Counted from the first letter of the stretch, positions 43,791 through 53,069 are shown. The stretch: DNA of 64,000 nucleotides from Helicobacteraceae bacterium (GCA_027038835.1 JALWGC010000009.1:62001-126000); one strand, 5' to 3'. Translations and numbers: made by a program. The notes: generated from the sequence alone by a model not told the origin.

Positions 43791-44066
43791 TTATACGTTA
43801 TCGCGGATACCGAGAGACTCGACAAGTTTCGCGTACGCTTCTTTGTCTTTTCTTTTGAAGTATCTCATAAGTCTTCTTCTTTGCCCTACAAGTTTCAAAA
43901 GTCCGAGTCTTGAAGAGTGGTCTTTTTTGAACGTTTTAAGGTGCTCGGTAAGTTGCGCGATTCTAGCACTAAGAAGTGCGATTTGTACTTCACTCGAACC
44001 TGTATCGTTCTCGTTTCTTCCGTATTTAGCGATAATCTCTTGTTTAGTCGCCTGATCCAAAGCCAT
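43791..44066 (-). CDS. rpsO: 30S ribosomal protein S15
   Basis: S15, 91 aa: [49 protein letters not shown] at 44066 with AGGAGG seven bases upstream; an upstream frame-open start at 44099 is rejected. Divergent from the Rrf2 gene. Confidence 0.97.
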   Translation of the reverse strand: MALDQATKQEIIAKYGRNENDTGSSEVQIALLSARIAQLTEHLKTFKKDHSSRLGLLKLVGQRRRLMRYFKRKDKEAYAKLVESLGIRDNV

Positions 44067-44179
44067 AGTAGCCTCCTGATTGGTCTTGATTTTTCTCAAC
44101 TTGAAAGTCGAAGCGGAATTATAGCGAAGATTTCTTTAATTTAGGTATAATAACCAAAAAAATTTGAAAGAACGAAACG

Positions 44180-44587
44180 ATGCTTATAACCAAAGCGAGT
44201 GAATACGCTATATTGTCTTTGATCGTTCTCTCCAGAGCCACCGCACCAAAAGACAGCGAGTCGCTCTCGAAAGAACTCTATATATCGAAAAGTTTTTTAG
44301 CGAAAATTCTTCAAGCCTTAGCCAAAAACGGCATACTCAAATCGTACAAAGGCGCCAACGGCGGCTTTATGCTTGAAAAACCACCGAGCGAAATAGACAT
44401 CTTGGCTATCATCACTTCGGTAGAGGGGAAGAACCCTTCGGTTTTCGAGTGTAGTTTGCAACAATCGGACTGCCCGAGCGACCAAGGTTCCATCTGCTCC
44501 ATTTGGCCGATGCTCAATCGGCTCCAAAAGAACATCGACAATTTCTTGGCGAATATGACGCTCCAAGATATCCTCGAAGAGAAGTAG
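44180..44587 (+). CDS. Rrf2-family transcriptional regulator with three Cys
   Basis: A 135-aa winged-helix regulator. The HTH is [17 protein letters not shown], then the wing (GANGGF). Near residues 94-110 lie three Cys ([17 protein letters not shown]), the spacing expected for Fe-S cluster ligands as in IscR/NsrR. So it may sense iron-sulfur state, NO or redox. It stands in front of flhA as in C. jejuni, but there is no sign that it controls only flhA; the SUF and gNOR-like operons of this window are candidate targets by function. Confidence 0.88.
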   Translation: MLITKASEYAILSLIVLSRATAPKDSESLSKELYISKSFLAKILQALAKNGILKSYKGANGGFMLEKPPSEIDILAIITSVEGKNPSVFECSLQQSDCPSDQGSICSIWPMLNRLQKNIDNFLANMTLQDILEEK

Positions 44588-44594
44588 GACACAT

Positions 44595-46790
44595 TTGGCA
44601 AAGAACGAAACACTAAAACGGCAAGTCGGCAACACCCTTTCGCTCTTTTTGGGCAACAAGGACATCACCGTCGTCGTCTTCGTCATGGCGATTCTCGCCA
44701 TCATCATCGTTCCTCTGCCTTCACCTCTACTGGATTTGATGCTCACCATCTCCATCGCTACGTCGGTACTCATACTGCTTATATCGCTTTATATCCCAAA
44801 ACCTACCGATTTGACTACGTTTCCAACTATCATCCTTATCGTTACCCTGTTTCGACTCTCGCTCAACATCGCGACCACAAGGATGATTCTTAGCCACGGA
44901 AACGAAGGGCCGCAAGCCGTTAGTAGCATCATCGACAGTTTCGGTCAGTTCGTCGTCGGCGGAAACTACGTCATAGGGATCATCGTTTTTGCGATTTTGG
45001 TGCTTATCAACTTTATGGTCATCACCAAAGGAAGCACCAGAGTCGCCGAAGTCGCGGCGCGTTTCGTACTCGATTCGATGCCCGGAAAACAGATGGCGGT
45101 CGATGCAGACCTCAATGCAGGGCTCATAGACGATGCCGAAGCCAAAAGAAGACGTGCGGAGATTTTGCAAGAAGCGAACTTCTACGGAGCGATGGACGGT
45201 TCGAGCAAATTCGTCAAAGGGGATGCGGTTGCGGGGATCATCATCACCCTTATCAACATCATTGGGGGATTTCTCATCGGTGTCTTTCAACACGACATGA
45301 GTGTAAGCGAAAGTGCGGCTACTTTCACCATCCTTACCATCGGCGACGGTCTTGTCAGCCAGATTCCGGCACTCGTAACCTCGACCGCGACGGGAATCAT
45401 CATCACACGTTCAAGCAGCGACGGCAACAACTTCGCCGAAGGAGCTATCAACCAGCTTGTCAACAACGCACGCATCACCATCATCGTCGGAGCTATCATG
45501 GTGATGTTCGCACTCGTTCCGGGGCTTCCGACCGCCTCTATGGGGTTTGTCGGTCTTATTTTCATAGCTATCGGCTACGCTATCCACAAGTTCGAAAAAG
45601 GGGAATTCGGCATTCTCGATGCCGCTTCACCGAAAATCAAAGAGAAGATGGCGGCAAAAAAAGACTCTTTGGGGGCTGTAGAAGCCGGCGAAACGGCGTC
45701 TGTGGAAACACCACCGCAAAAAACCCAAGAGGAGATTCAAAAAGAGGAAGAAGCCGCTCTTGAAGATATCCTCAAAGTGGAGATGCTCGAACTCACGCTC
45801 GGGTATCAGCTTATCCGCTTGGCAGACAGTTCCCAAGGGGGCGATCTGTTAGAGCGTATCCGCTCCATGCGGCGTAAAATAGCTGCCGATTTAGGGTTTT
45901 TGATGCCGCAGGTACGCATACGCGACAATCTCCATCTAAAACCCAACCAATACCAAATAATCCTCAAAGGGATCGCTATCGGCGAGGGGGAGATATACCC
46001 CGACAAATTTTTGGCGATGGATAGCGGAATGGCAACGGGTGAGATAGAGGGTATTGCGACGAAAGAGCCGGCATTTGGTCTCGATGCGCTATGGATAGAA
46101 CCCGAACTCAAAGAAGACGCTATCATCAACGGTTACACCGTGGTCGATCCCGCAACGGTGATTTCCACCCACATGAGCGAGCTTGTCAAGCAAAACGCGG
46201 AAGAACTGCTCACGCGCCAAGAAGTGCAATCACTCATAGAAAAACTCAAAGACGACTATCCCGTCATCGTCGATGACGTACTCAAAGTCGCTTCTATCGG
46301 GCTTATTCAGCGGGTATTGAAAAACCTTCTTCACGAAAAGATACCGCTAAAAGATATGCTCACCATTTTGGAAACCATCGCCGACGTCGCGGAATACACC
46401 AAAAACGTCGAGCTTATCACCGAGCAGGTTCGTGCCAAACTCGCACGCGTCATTACCCAACTGTATTCGGGCGAAGACGGGGTGATACGCCTGTTGACTT
46501 TCGATACCCAAACAGAACAGAATCTTTTGCAAAAAGCGACCGACCAAGACGGTGTCAAGAACTTGATGCTTAGCGTGGGTGAGATAAACGCGCTCATCCA
46601 AGCTACCAGCCAAAAAGCGGCGGAGGTGCTTCAAAAAGGGATATCGCCGGTTATCGTCATCGTCGATCCCCAAATCAGAAAAGCGATATCGGAGATTTTC
46701 GAGCGATTCTCCCTCGATGTTGTCGTACTCTCCCACGCCGAGATAGACGCAAGCGCGAAATTCGAAGTGCTTGGTTCAATCAGTTTTTAA
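44595..46790 (+). CDS. flhA: flagellar type III export protein FlhA
   Basis: Main inner-membrane gate of the flagellar export system, 731 aa. Eight hydrophobic helices in the first half, the FHIPEP-type conserved [19 protein letters not shown] (here [20 protein letters not shown]), then a cytoplasmic nonameric domain ending SISF. The start is TTG, eight bases after AGGA, giving MAKNETLKR. Behind the Rrf2 gene with a seven-base gap. Confidence 0.95.
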   Translation: MAKNETLKRQVGNTLSLFLGNKDITVVVFVMAILAIIIVPLPSPLLDLMLTISIATSVLILLISLYIPKPTDLTTFPTIILIVTLFRLSLNIATTRMILSHGNEGPQAVSSIIDSFGQFVVGGNYVIGIIVFAILVLINFMVITKGSTRVAEVAARFVLDSMPGKQMAVDADLNAGLIDDAEAKRRRAEILQEANFYGAMDGSSKFVKGDAVAGIIITLINIIGGFLIGVFQHDMSVSESAATFTILTIGDGLVSQIPALVTSTATGIIITRSSSDGNNFAEGAINQLVNNARITIIVGAIMVMFALVPGLPTASMGFVGLIFIAIGYAIHKFEKGEFGILDAASPKIKEKMAAKKDSLGAVEAGETASVETPPQKTQEEIQKEEEAALEDILKVEMLELTLGYQLIRLADSSQGGDLLERIRSMRRKIAADLGFLMPQVRIRDNLHLKPNQYQIILKGIAIGEGEIYPDKFLAMDSGMATGEIEGIATKEPAFGLDALWIEPELKEDAIINGYTVVDPATVISTHMSELVKQNAEELLTRQEVQSLIEKLKDDYPVIVDDVLKVASIGLIQRVLKNLLHEKIPLKDMLTILETIADVAEYTKNVELITEQVRAKLARVITQLYSGEDGVIRLLTFDTQTEQNLLQKATDQDGVKNLMLSVGEINALIQATSQKAAEVLQKGISPVIVIVDPQIRKAISEIFERFSLDVVVLSHAEIDASAKFEVLGSISF

Positions 46791-46813
46791 AAACCAAACC
46801 AAGAAAGGAAACA

Positions 46814-47890
46814 ATGAAACAGATACACCATCTTTCCCACATAGACCTTGACGGCTACAGCTGCCAGCTTGTCATGCAACATACACCACACACCCTTACG
46901 TTCTACAACGCTAACTACGGAGCGGAGGTAAAAGACCAGCTCGAACTCATTTTGGAAAATATCGACAAAAACGAGCACAAAGACGCACTCGTTCTCATAA
47001 GCGACCTCAACCTCTCCGTCGATGAAGCCAAATGGATAGACAAAGAGGTAGCCAAACGCAACGATTCGGGCTACTCGCTGGATTTACTGCTGCTTGACCA
47101 CCACGGCAGCGGCGAAGACTGTGCCACTCGCTTTTCGTGGTACTATCTCGACACATCGAGATGTGCCACGAAGATAGTGTACGATTATGCGAAAGAGCAT
47201 TTCGCACTCGAAGAACCGAAGTGGATGGAAAAATTCGTCGATATCGTCAATGCGGTCGACCTTTGGAAACAAGAAGAAGTGGAAAATTTCGAATTCGGCA
47301 AAGTTTTCATGCGCCTTATCAACGAAGCCAAAGAGCTCAACCGTGTCATGTTCGCAAAAGAGGACAACGAATACAAACTCACCCTTTTACAAAACGCGGT
47401 ACGATTCATCGGTAAAGAAGAAGGTCATATCGAACTCGATGAGAACATCTATTTTTTGAAAAAAGATTTTTTCAAAAAAGAGCACAACGACACCATCGAC
47501 AATCTCTCTACCCAATATATCGTCGAGCTTCTTGGCAGACACAGAGATGAAATGACCATCTACTACAAAGGTTACAAAGGGTTCCTTAGCTACGGCGTGG
47601 GCAACACCTCCATAATCGGTAACGGTTTCTTGACCAAATATCCCGACTACGACTTCATCGTCGATGTCAGCTACCGAGGAACGATGAGTCTTAGAGCCAA
47701 CAACCAAGTTAGTGTAGCGCAAATCTCCAAAGAGTGGTGCGGCGGCGGCGGACATCCTAATGCCGCCGGCGGTCGCATACAAGGTTTCAAAGAGCAGTTT
47801 CGCTACGACAAAGTGAAACAACAAATCGAAGCTATCATCAACCACAAAGAATCGGTTGCGGGCGATTTGACCTACAAAGAGGAGGAGTGA
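46814..47890 (+). CDS. DHH-family phosphoesterase (NrnA-like)
   Basis: A 358-aa protein with the metal site HIDLDGYS near residue 8, LLDHHGSG near 93 (DHH motif), and the DHHA1 substrate-binding end with CGGGGHPNAAGGRI. Members degrade nanoRNAs or cyclic dinucleotides such as pApA and c-di-AMP products, so it may finish RNA or pGpG turnover. The exact substrate cannot be told. Placed after flhA with its own ribosome site (AAGAAAGGAAAC). Confidence 0.88.
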   Translation: MKQIHHLSHIDLDGYSCQLVMQHTPHTLTFYNANYGAEVKDQLELILENIDKNEHKDALVLISDLNLSVDEAKWIDKEVAKRNDSGYSLDLLLLDHHGSGEDCATRFSWYYLDTSRCATKIVYDYAKEHFALEEPKWMEKFVDIVNAVDLWKQEEVENFEFGKVFMRLINEAKELNRVMFAKEDNEYKLTLLQNAVRFIGKEEGHIELDENIYFLKKDFFKKEHNDTIDNLSTQYIVELLGRHRDEMTIYYKGYKGFLSYGVGNTSIIGNGFLTKYPDYDFIVDVSYRGTMSLRANNQVSVAQISKEWCGGGGHPNAAGGRIQGFKEQFRYDKVKQQIEAIINHKESVAGDLTYKEEE

Positions 47891-47930
47891 CACTCCTTTT
47901 CCTCTTGAAAATACTGCATTTATTTCAAAA

Positions 47931-47948
47931 GTGATTAAATTTTAATCA
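47931..47948. promoter_or_regulatory. 18-bp perfect palindrome before the NOR-like operon
   Basis: TGATTAAATTTTTAATCA: 8-bp arms with a 2-bp centre, in the 209-base spacer between the DHH gene and the NOR-like operon. A TATAAT lies at 47980-47985, about 40 bases downstream of its centre. CRP/FNR- and NsrR-type sites are AT-rich palindromes of this size; the match to any known consensus is not exact, so it is only a candidate operator. Confidence 0.45.
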
Positions 47949-48099
47949 TCTTTCACAAAAAAATTTCAAAATTATTCTGTATAATCGCTTAAGATATCGC
48001 TCTGCTTTCTTGTTTTTAAGATATGCAAAGCTTTATATTAAAAAACATTATATTTCTATACTCTTCGCGAAAATAGAAATATAAACAAAAGGAAAGGTT

Positions 48100-48714
48100 A
48101 TGACGTTTACCAATTCAGCCGAATTGCTTTCGTTTCACTGGGTTGCTTACACAATCTATGCGATGATCATACTCTCCGTCGTCGCTTGGTTTGGCTACAA
48201 CCTGACAAGAAAAGATGCAAAGTCGGTTTTTCGCATACCGTTTTACTGGTATATAGCGTTTTTGGTCGCAGGCGGCGTGGGGCACCACATCTTTACATAC
48301 AACGCGATCCCTTGGGTTTCGCAAGATATCGACAGACACAACATCACTCCGGATGCAAAGTACGAGTTCAAGATAAAAGAACACAAATGGATTGGTCTTC
48401 CAAAGCAGATCGTTATCCAATGTGGGCAAACCGTCGAATTCGACGTGCATAGTGAAGACTTGGTTTATGGATTCGGTCTTTTCAGACAAGACGGTTCTAT
48501 GGTGATGCAGATGCAAGTCAACCCCGGAACGGACGTCAACGGGATACTCGATTCCAACGATATCCTTTGGACATTCAACCACAACGGCGTTTTCGATCTG
48601 ACTTCCACGGAGTACTCGGGTCCAAAACAATACTCCGAAGACGGAAAAGATTTGATGCTTGTAAAAAACTTTGTCAAAGTTGTCGGGTGTAAAGAAAACG
48701 GAGGGAAACAATGA
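48100..48714 (+). CDS. cytochrome-oxidase-like subunit II without CuA (NOR-type small subunit)
   Basis: A 204-aa protein with two N-terminal membrane helices (residues 12-33 and 48-66) and a C-terminal cupredoxin domain. VHSEDLVYGFGLF and MQMQVNPGTDV mark the subunit II family, but the usual CuA site with two Cys and His is replaced by LTSTEYSGPKQYS, so no CuA can form. Such a CuA-less subunit II goes with quinol oxidases and with some nitric oxide reductases, where electrons come from quinol or another route. It overlaps the next gene by ATGA. Confidence 0.82.
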   Translation: MTFTNSAELLSFHWVAYTIYAMIILSVVAWFGYNLTRKDAKSVFRIPFYWYIAFLVAGGVGHHIFTYNAIPWVSQDIDRHNITPDAKYEFKIKEHKWIGLPKQIVIQCGQTVEFDVHSEDLVYGFGLFRQDGSMVMQMQVNPGTDVNGILDSNDILWTFNHNGVFDLTSTEYSGPKQYSEDGKDLMLVKNFVKVVGCKENGGKQ

Positions 48715-50402
48715 GTTTTACTAAAAATCTAATCAACGGTACCAACTTCGACCACGAAAGCTTGAACGCTTTGCAAAAAGTGACCTTGCGTGCCGTTGTC
48801 ATGGCGTTTTTGTTCTACGGTTTGGTAGCGATCGAAGGGATGATAATGAGAATGGTGGAAGTGGGACACATTCCCCAAAATCCACTTCCGGATATGTTCT
48901 TCCACCCTTACCATTTCTTCTCCATTATGACCGTTCACCCGATCGTAGGGATTTTCGGTTCTACCTATCAGCTCGTTTTCGCGGCGTTTACGTTCTTGGT
49001 ACCGTATCTGACGAAAAAACCGCTTTACAGCGTCAAGCTCGCGAACATTACATGGCTGCTCATCACTATCGGGACGGCACTTTCTTGGATAGCGGCTTTC
49101 GTATGGCAATACGCACCGCTTTATACGCTTTATTGGCCGCTTCCGGCAGATACACACCAATTCAATGTCATAGGGGGGATCGTCTTCATTATCGGTGTGG
49201 CACTTATCATGGTCGGTACGCTCGGTTTTATCTACAACATTTACGCAACGATTTTCGCACGCGTGGGTGTACATAAGAACAAGACCACAAAAGAGCTTTT
49301 GATATCGGGTTTTGGTATAGACGGATTTTTGAACCTTATTCATAAACTCCAAGGTAAACAACCCTACTCCAAAGAACCCGCACTCGCTCTTCCCGTCGTT
49401 GCGATATTTCGCGGTACGGTAGATACCTTCTTGGATGCACTCGTCATCCTCGGTGCGGGCATACTCATCCTTGTCTATCTCGTTTTCGATGCGACAGGGC
49501 ATGCGCTCGATGTAACCGCCATCGACGCGCTTTTATACAAGAACTTCTTCTGGTGGGGACTCGACCTCGTTGCCGATGGGCTTGTACTTATCTATGTAGC
49601 GGGGAGCTGGTATTTGCTGGCAACGCTCATAACGGGACAAAAGCTCTTTATGGAAAACGTCGCTCGTGCGGCATTGATGCTCGAACTTCTCGTTTCTTGG
49701 ATGGTTTGGTCTCACCACCTCCTTGCAGACCAAGGGCAACCTGAGATGATGAAACTTATCTCGGGTGAGATGGTAACGGCGTTCGAATTGCTTACGCAAG
49801 GGTTGGCACTCTTCATCACCCTTGTCACTCTATGGAAAGCGCGCCCGCTAAAAATGACAATGGAGCTAAAATACCTCCTTGGAGGGCTTTCCGGTTTCGG
49901 TTTGGCGGTACCGGCGGCTATCATCCAAGCCGATATGGGTATGAACCGTGTCTTGCACAATACACAATGGATTATCGGCGCGCACGTACACGTAGCGCTT
50001 ATCGTCGGACTTTATATGACACTCTATAGTGCCTTGTACGTACTATGGCCGCTTGTAACGAACAACACCAAGCTGTATTCGCATAAACTCTCCAACCTCC
50101 ATTTTTGGCTCCACCTTATCGGCGGTATCGGAATGGGTGCGTTTATGGGTATGGCAGGACTTGACGGTATGCTTCGCCGCCACCTCTACGTTGACGGTCA
50201 ATTCAATCCGGACATGATCTACGCCGCTATCTTCGGTAGTATGCTTTTGCTTGCGTGGGTCATTTTCTTGTACAATATCGTAATGAGTGTCGGCATCAAA
50301 GGTCTTGTAGGGATTTTCCTCCCTGCAAAAGACCCGACACCGGCATACGGATTGGATGAAGAACTACAACCCGCAGACGATCCGGAATTTGCGAAAAACT
50401 AA
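48711..50402 (+). CDS. heme-copper superfamily catalytic subunit, probably gNOR-type nitric oxide reductase
   Basis: A 563-aa protein with about 13-14 helices. Heme ligand His are present: His-76 in TVHP, and His-425/427 in GAHVHVALI; the WSHHL pair of the metal B site is at 335-336. Where cNOR has WWVVHLWVEGVWE, this protein reads WWGLDLVADGLVL at 281-293: the metal-B His is Asp-285, the essential Glu is Asp-289, and the A-type oxidase His/Tyr pair is not present. An oxygen reductase is therefore unlikely. The pattern agrees with what I remember of gNOR, described from sulfur-oxidising Campylobacterota. NO reductase activity is inference. Confidence 0.75.
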   Translation: MSFTKNLINGTNFDHESLNALQKVTLRAVVMAFLFYGLVAIEGMIMRMVEVGHIPQNPLPDMFFHPYHFFSIMTVHPIVGIFGSTYQLVFAAFTFLVPYLTKKPLYSVKLANITWLLITIGTALSWIAAFVWQYAPLYTLYWPLPADTHQFNVIGGIVFIIGVALIMVGTLGFIYNIYATIFARVGVHKNKTTKELLISGFGIDGFLNLIHKLQGKQPYSKEPALALPVVAIFRGTVDTFLDALVILGAGILILVYLVFDATGHALDVTAIDALLYKNFFWWGLDLVADGLVLIYVAGSWYLLATLITGQKLFMENVARAALMLELLVSWMVWSHHLLADQGQPEMMKLISGEMVTAFELLTQGLALFITLVTLWKARPLKMTMELKYLLGGLSGFGLAVPAAIIQADMGMNRVLHNTQWIIGAHVHVALIVGLYMTLYSALYVLWPLVTNNTKLYSHKLSNLHFWLHLIGGIGMGAFMGMAGLDGMLRRHLYVDGQFNPDMIYAAIFGSMLLLAWVIFLYNIVMSVGIKGLVGIFLPAKDPTPAYGLDEELQPADDPEFAKN

Positions 50403-50408
50403 CCATAC

Positions 50409-50426
50409 GTAGGGGCTTGCCCCTAC
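50409..50426. repeat. perfect GC hairpin inside the NOR-like operon
   Basis: GTAGGGG, loop CTTG, CCCCTAC: seven perfect pairs straight after the catalytic subunit gene. No T-run follows, so it is not a typical terminator; it could stabilise the upstream mRNA end or lower expression of the downstream genes. Confidence 0.75.
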
Positions 50427-50450
50427 TACCTCAACACAAAGAGCAAAAAA

Positions 50451-51056
50451 TTGATAAACCTACAAAGAGTCGCAAGAGAAATCAAAACGGTAGGACTGTA
50501 CGACCTCGTTTTGCAAGATGTGCAGCGATATGCTAAAAAAAACAGGGTCAACGAAGAGGAGATTCTTCAAATCTTGAACGAACATCCCGAACTTCTACAA
50601 GACTATATGCAAACCAACGTCGAGTACAACATATCCAACATCCATATAAGAGATATCGAAATAGACGATTTAAAAGATGATTGCAAAAAAACGGCGTTAG
50701 AGGTGAACGCCAACCTTTCCAAACTCAAAGAATTGGAAAAATACACCCTCGATTTCGAACAAAGCGCTACCCTTGTCATCATCTTTTCAATCGAATTTTT
50801 CGTCCTTTTTTCGGTGCAGTATTTCATAGTACTGCTCAATCTCAAAGAGTGGCAATGGTGGATATACGCCGTTTTCGCATCTTCGGTCGCCATAGCCTAC
50901 TGGTACGGTAAAAAACAAAGCAAACTTTATGCGAAAAACAGCAAAATCTACGAAAAACTCTACCTAAAAACACTCCAGCTCATAGAGGAGCTCGAAGAAA
51001 AAGGGTGCATACAAAAACGCGACTTGCTAATCGAGGAGTGTGAAGATCATGTCTAA
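50451..51056 (+). CDS. membrane protein of the NOR-like operon, 201 aa
   Basis: Unrecognised protein. N-terminal ~110 residues are soluble and charged with a helical pattern (EEEILQILNEHPELLQDYM, KKTALEVNANLSKLKELEK), then two membrane helices (LVIIFSIEFFVLFSVQYF and WWIYAVFASSVAIAYW) and a cytosolic helical tail. The start is TTG at 50451, 49 bases after the catalytic subunit; no better start is visible. Its location behind a gNOR-like pair and before the YcxB-like gene suggests a role in assembly or accessory function of the complex. Confidence 0.65.
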   Translation: MINLQRVAREIKTVGLYDLVLQDVQRYAKKNRVNEEEILQILNEHPELLQDYMQTNVEYNISNIHIRDIEIDDLKDDCKKTALEVNANLSKLKELEKYTLDFEQSATLVIIFSIEFFVLFSVQYFIVLLNLKEWQWWIYAVFASSVAIAYWYGKKQSKLYAKNSKIYEKLYLKTLQLIEELEEKGCIQKRDLLIEECEDHV

Positions 51057-51537
51057 ACCCATAGAAGTCGATTTTTCATGGAGCAAAGAGCTTGCGTTGA
51101 AAACGAGTAAACTCTACTACGATTACGACATGCGCCACTCTTCCAAACGTTACATCGGGTGGCTTTTCGTCGCTATGGTACAGTTTGGTATTGTCGCGGC
51201 ACTCAAACACGACAGTTACGGTATTTTGTTCGTCTCCACCTTTTTGCTCATCTATTGGTACTACGGTAGATGGGCAATACGCAAACTTTTACTTTCTCGC
51301 TTCTATACAAAAAATACACCCGAACAAACCCACATCCACTTTCGCATAGACGAAAACGCGCTGCAAACCCAACAACGTACTTTTAGTTGGGAAGATGTTC
51401 TCAAAGTCGTCGAACTCGAAGAGGGAGTACTTGTACAAACATCGCATAACGCCCTCTTTTTCGCCAATGACGCCTTTGTGGATGAAAAGGAGAAAAACAG
51501 ATTTTTACAACTTGCTAAAAAGAAAGGGAAGCTTTGA
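51049..51537 (+). CDS. YcxB-like membrane protein of the NOR-like operon
   Basis: A 162-aa protein with two membrane helices (about residues 35-52 and 58-78) and a C-terminal domain (FRIDENALQTQQ, SWEDVLKVVELEEGVLVQ, NALFFANDAFV) that resembles the YcxB family, whose role is not known. The ATG at 51049 overlaps the previous stop; an in-frame GTG at 51040 is too near the ribosome site GAGGAG. It ends in TGATG with the next small gene, so the three last genes are translationally joined. Confidence 0.65.
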   Translation: MSKPIEVDFSWSKELALKTSKLYYDYDMRHSSKRYIGWLFVAMVQFGIVAALKHDSYGILFVSTFLLIYWYYGRWAIRKLLLSRFYTKNTPEQTHIHFRIDENALQTQQRTFSWEDVLKVVELEEGVLVQTSHNALFFANDAFVDEKEKNRFLQLAKKKGKL

Positions 51538-51626
51538 TGGATTATTTTTTCATAGGAGCGGTTATCCTCTTCGTTGTCGCTTTGCTTGTTATCGGTTTCA
51601 CGATGGATAAAGAGGATTTGGAATAA
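51537..51626 (+). CDS. 29-aa single-span peptide at the end of the NOR-like operon
   Basis: ATG at 51537 overlaps the preceding stop (TTTGATGG), and 29 codons end at TAA one base before the convergent amidase gene's stop. The product is one hydrophobic helix (FFIGAVILFVVALLVIG) with an acidic end (MDKEDLE). It is the size and shape of tiny oxidase subunits such as CcoQ, so it may be a small subunit of the gNOR-like complex. Evidence is position, overlap and hydrophobicity only; too short for codon statistics. Confidence 0.6.
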   Translation: MDYFFIGAVILFVVALLVIGFTMDKEDLE

Positions 51627-53063
51627 TCATCTATTTTTGATGAAGTACCGCTCTATCCCCTCGGCTATCCCTTTGGCGAAACGTTTTTGGTAGGTTTTGT
51701 TCACCAAACGTTTGGCTTCTTCCTTGTTGGTTATAAAACCGACCTCTATGAGCACTGCGGGCATCTGCGCACCCACAAGCACCCAAAACGGTCCTTCTCT
51801 CACACCACCGTCAACTACCCCTTTGTAGTGTTTTCTCAATTCATGCAACACCCCTTGCTGCAAATCGATGGCGAGTTTGTTCGAAGCGACGATTTTATGG
51901 TTGTTCATAAACATCAAAAAGCTTTGCTTGGCATAGTAGTTCATGTCGTCGATATCGGCTTTGTTCTCCATCGCCGCTACACGCTTGGCTCTACTTGAGC
52001 GTGAAGGAGAGAGAAAGTAGGTTTCTATCCCTTTTGCTTTTTTGTGCTTCGAAGCGTTCGCATGGATCGAGACGAAAAGATCGGCTTTTTTCTTGTTCGC
52101 ATAGCGGGTACGGTGTCTTAATTTTATGAAACGGTTGTTTGCGCGAGTCATGTACACTTTATAACCGCGCATTTTCAAATAATCCCGCACATATTTCGAT
52201 ATCGCCAAAACGACATCTTTTTCTTTGTATCTGCCATACCCGATAGCTCCGGGGTCTTTCCCCCCATGACCGGGATCGATCACGATCGTCTTCTGAGTGA
52301 TTCGTTTGTATTTCGATACCGGCACGGTCGCAGGAGGTTGCTTCGTTTTTGGCTTTATCCTCTTTTTGACCTTTTTTGTCGGTGTGGCGTTGATGACGAT
52401 TTCGTTACCGGCAATCTTGAAGCGAATCTTCACGACCGAATCGTTTTTGAACACCAAGCGAATCTTGTTTGGTTTGAACTGCGCTATACGGATCGATTCG
52501 ATGCCGGGTTTGACAAGGTTTTGAGAGCGTGAAAGAAGCGAAGCGTCTATGTCGAAAACATACTTGTAGCGGTTCGTTTTCGCATCGTACAGTTTGAAAT
52601 AGTTCACCTGATGTTTTCTTAACCTTTTTGAAAAACGCAAAACAAGCTTCCCACCGCGCCAATAGATGCTCTTTAGTTTCGTTGCGGAGTTGAGTTTGAT
52701 TTTTTTCGCCTGTTTTGAAGGCTTGTTCGGCTTTGGAGTGGGTTTGACGTATTTTTGTTCCTGCTTGAGGTAGTTTTTTCTGTTTTGCAACATACGAAGT
52801 TCGTTTTCGTACGCCGCGACGTCTATATGCAGTTTTTTACCGCTTGCGACTATCCCGCCAAGCGCTTTTTCTCTAAGCGGTTCGTCTTGGTTCATCATCG
52901 CTTTGAGATAAAGGGTTTTGTAGTCGTTGTAAGCACGAAATATATCGCCCTTGTTAGCGGAGTGAAGGTGCTTTTGCGCTTGGCTCAATACTTGCGCATC
53001 GCTTGAAGCATACAAAGAGAGAGTGAGAAAAAGCGCGAAAAGCGCGAAAACCGCTTTTAGCAT
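51627..53063 (-). CDS. N-acetylmuramoyl-L-alanine amidase, AmiC type
   Basis: Periplasmic zinc amidase that cuts peptidoglycan stem peptides, mainly in daughter-cell separation. The 478-aa protein has a signal peptide (LKAVFALFALFLTLSLYAS), a helical/basic region, an AMIN-like domain (SATKLKSIYWRGGKLVLRFS) and the Amidase_3 domain: VIDPGHGGKDPGAIG with first His, Glu in KEKDVVLAISKYV, ADLFVSIHANA with the second His and a C-terminal VEVGF-like IEVGFITNKEE. Order with the next four genes matches C. jejuni. Confidence 0.93.
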   Translation of the reverse strand: MLKAVFALFALFLTLSLYASSDAQVLSQAQKHLHSANKGDIFRAYNDYKTLYLKAMMNQDEPLREKALGGIVASGKKLHIDVAAYENELRMLQNRKNYLKQEQKYVKPTPKPNKPSKQAKKIKLNSATKLKSIYWRGGKLVLRFSKRLRKHQVNYFKLYDAKTNRYKYVFDIDASLLSRSQNLVKPGIESIRIAQFKPNKIRLVFKNDSVVKIRFKIAGNEIVINATPTKKVKKRIKPKTKQPPATVPVSKYKRITQKTIVIDPGHGGKDPGAIGYGRYKEKDVVLAISKYVRDYLKMRGYKVYMTRANNRFIKLRHRTRYANKKKADLFVSIHANASKHKKAKGIETYFLSPSRSSRAKRVAAMENKADIDDMNYYAKQSFLMFMNNHKIVASNKLAIDLQQGVLHELRKHYKGVVDGGVREGPFWVLVGAQMPAVLIEVGFITNKEEAKRLVNKTYQKRFAKGIAEGIERYFIKNR

Positions 53064-53069
53064 TGCGCC

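Noticed and set aside
47891-48099. A tRNA or small RNA gene in the spacer before the NOR-like operon
   Set aside because: AT-rich, no cloverleaf or T-loop sequence; the only clear structure is the 18-bp palindrome and a promoter.
48711-50402. Annotation as cytochrome c oxidase subunit I
   Set aside because: The metal-B His and crosslinked Tyr helix are replaced by Asp/Leu/Val residues and subunit II lacks CuA; oxygen reduction is not supported.
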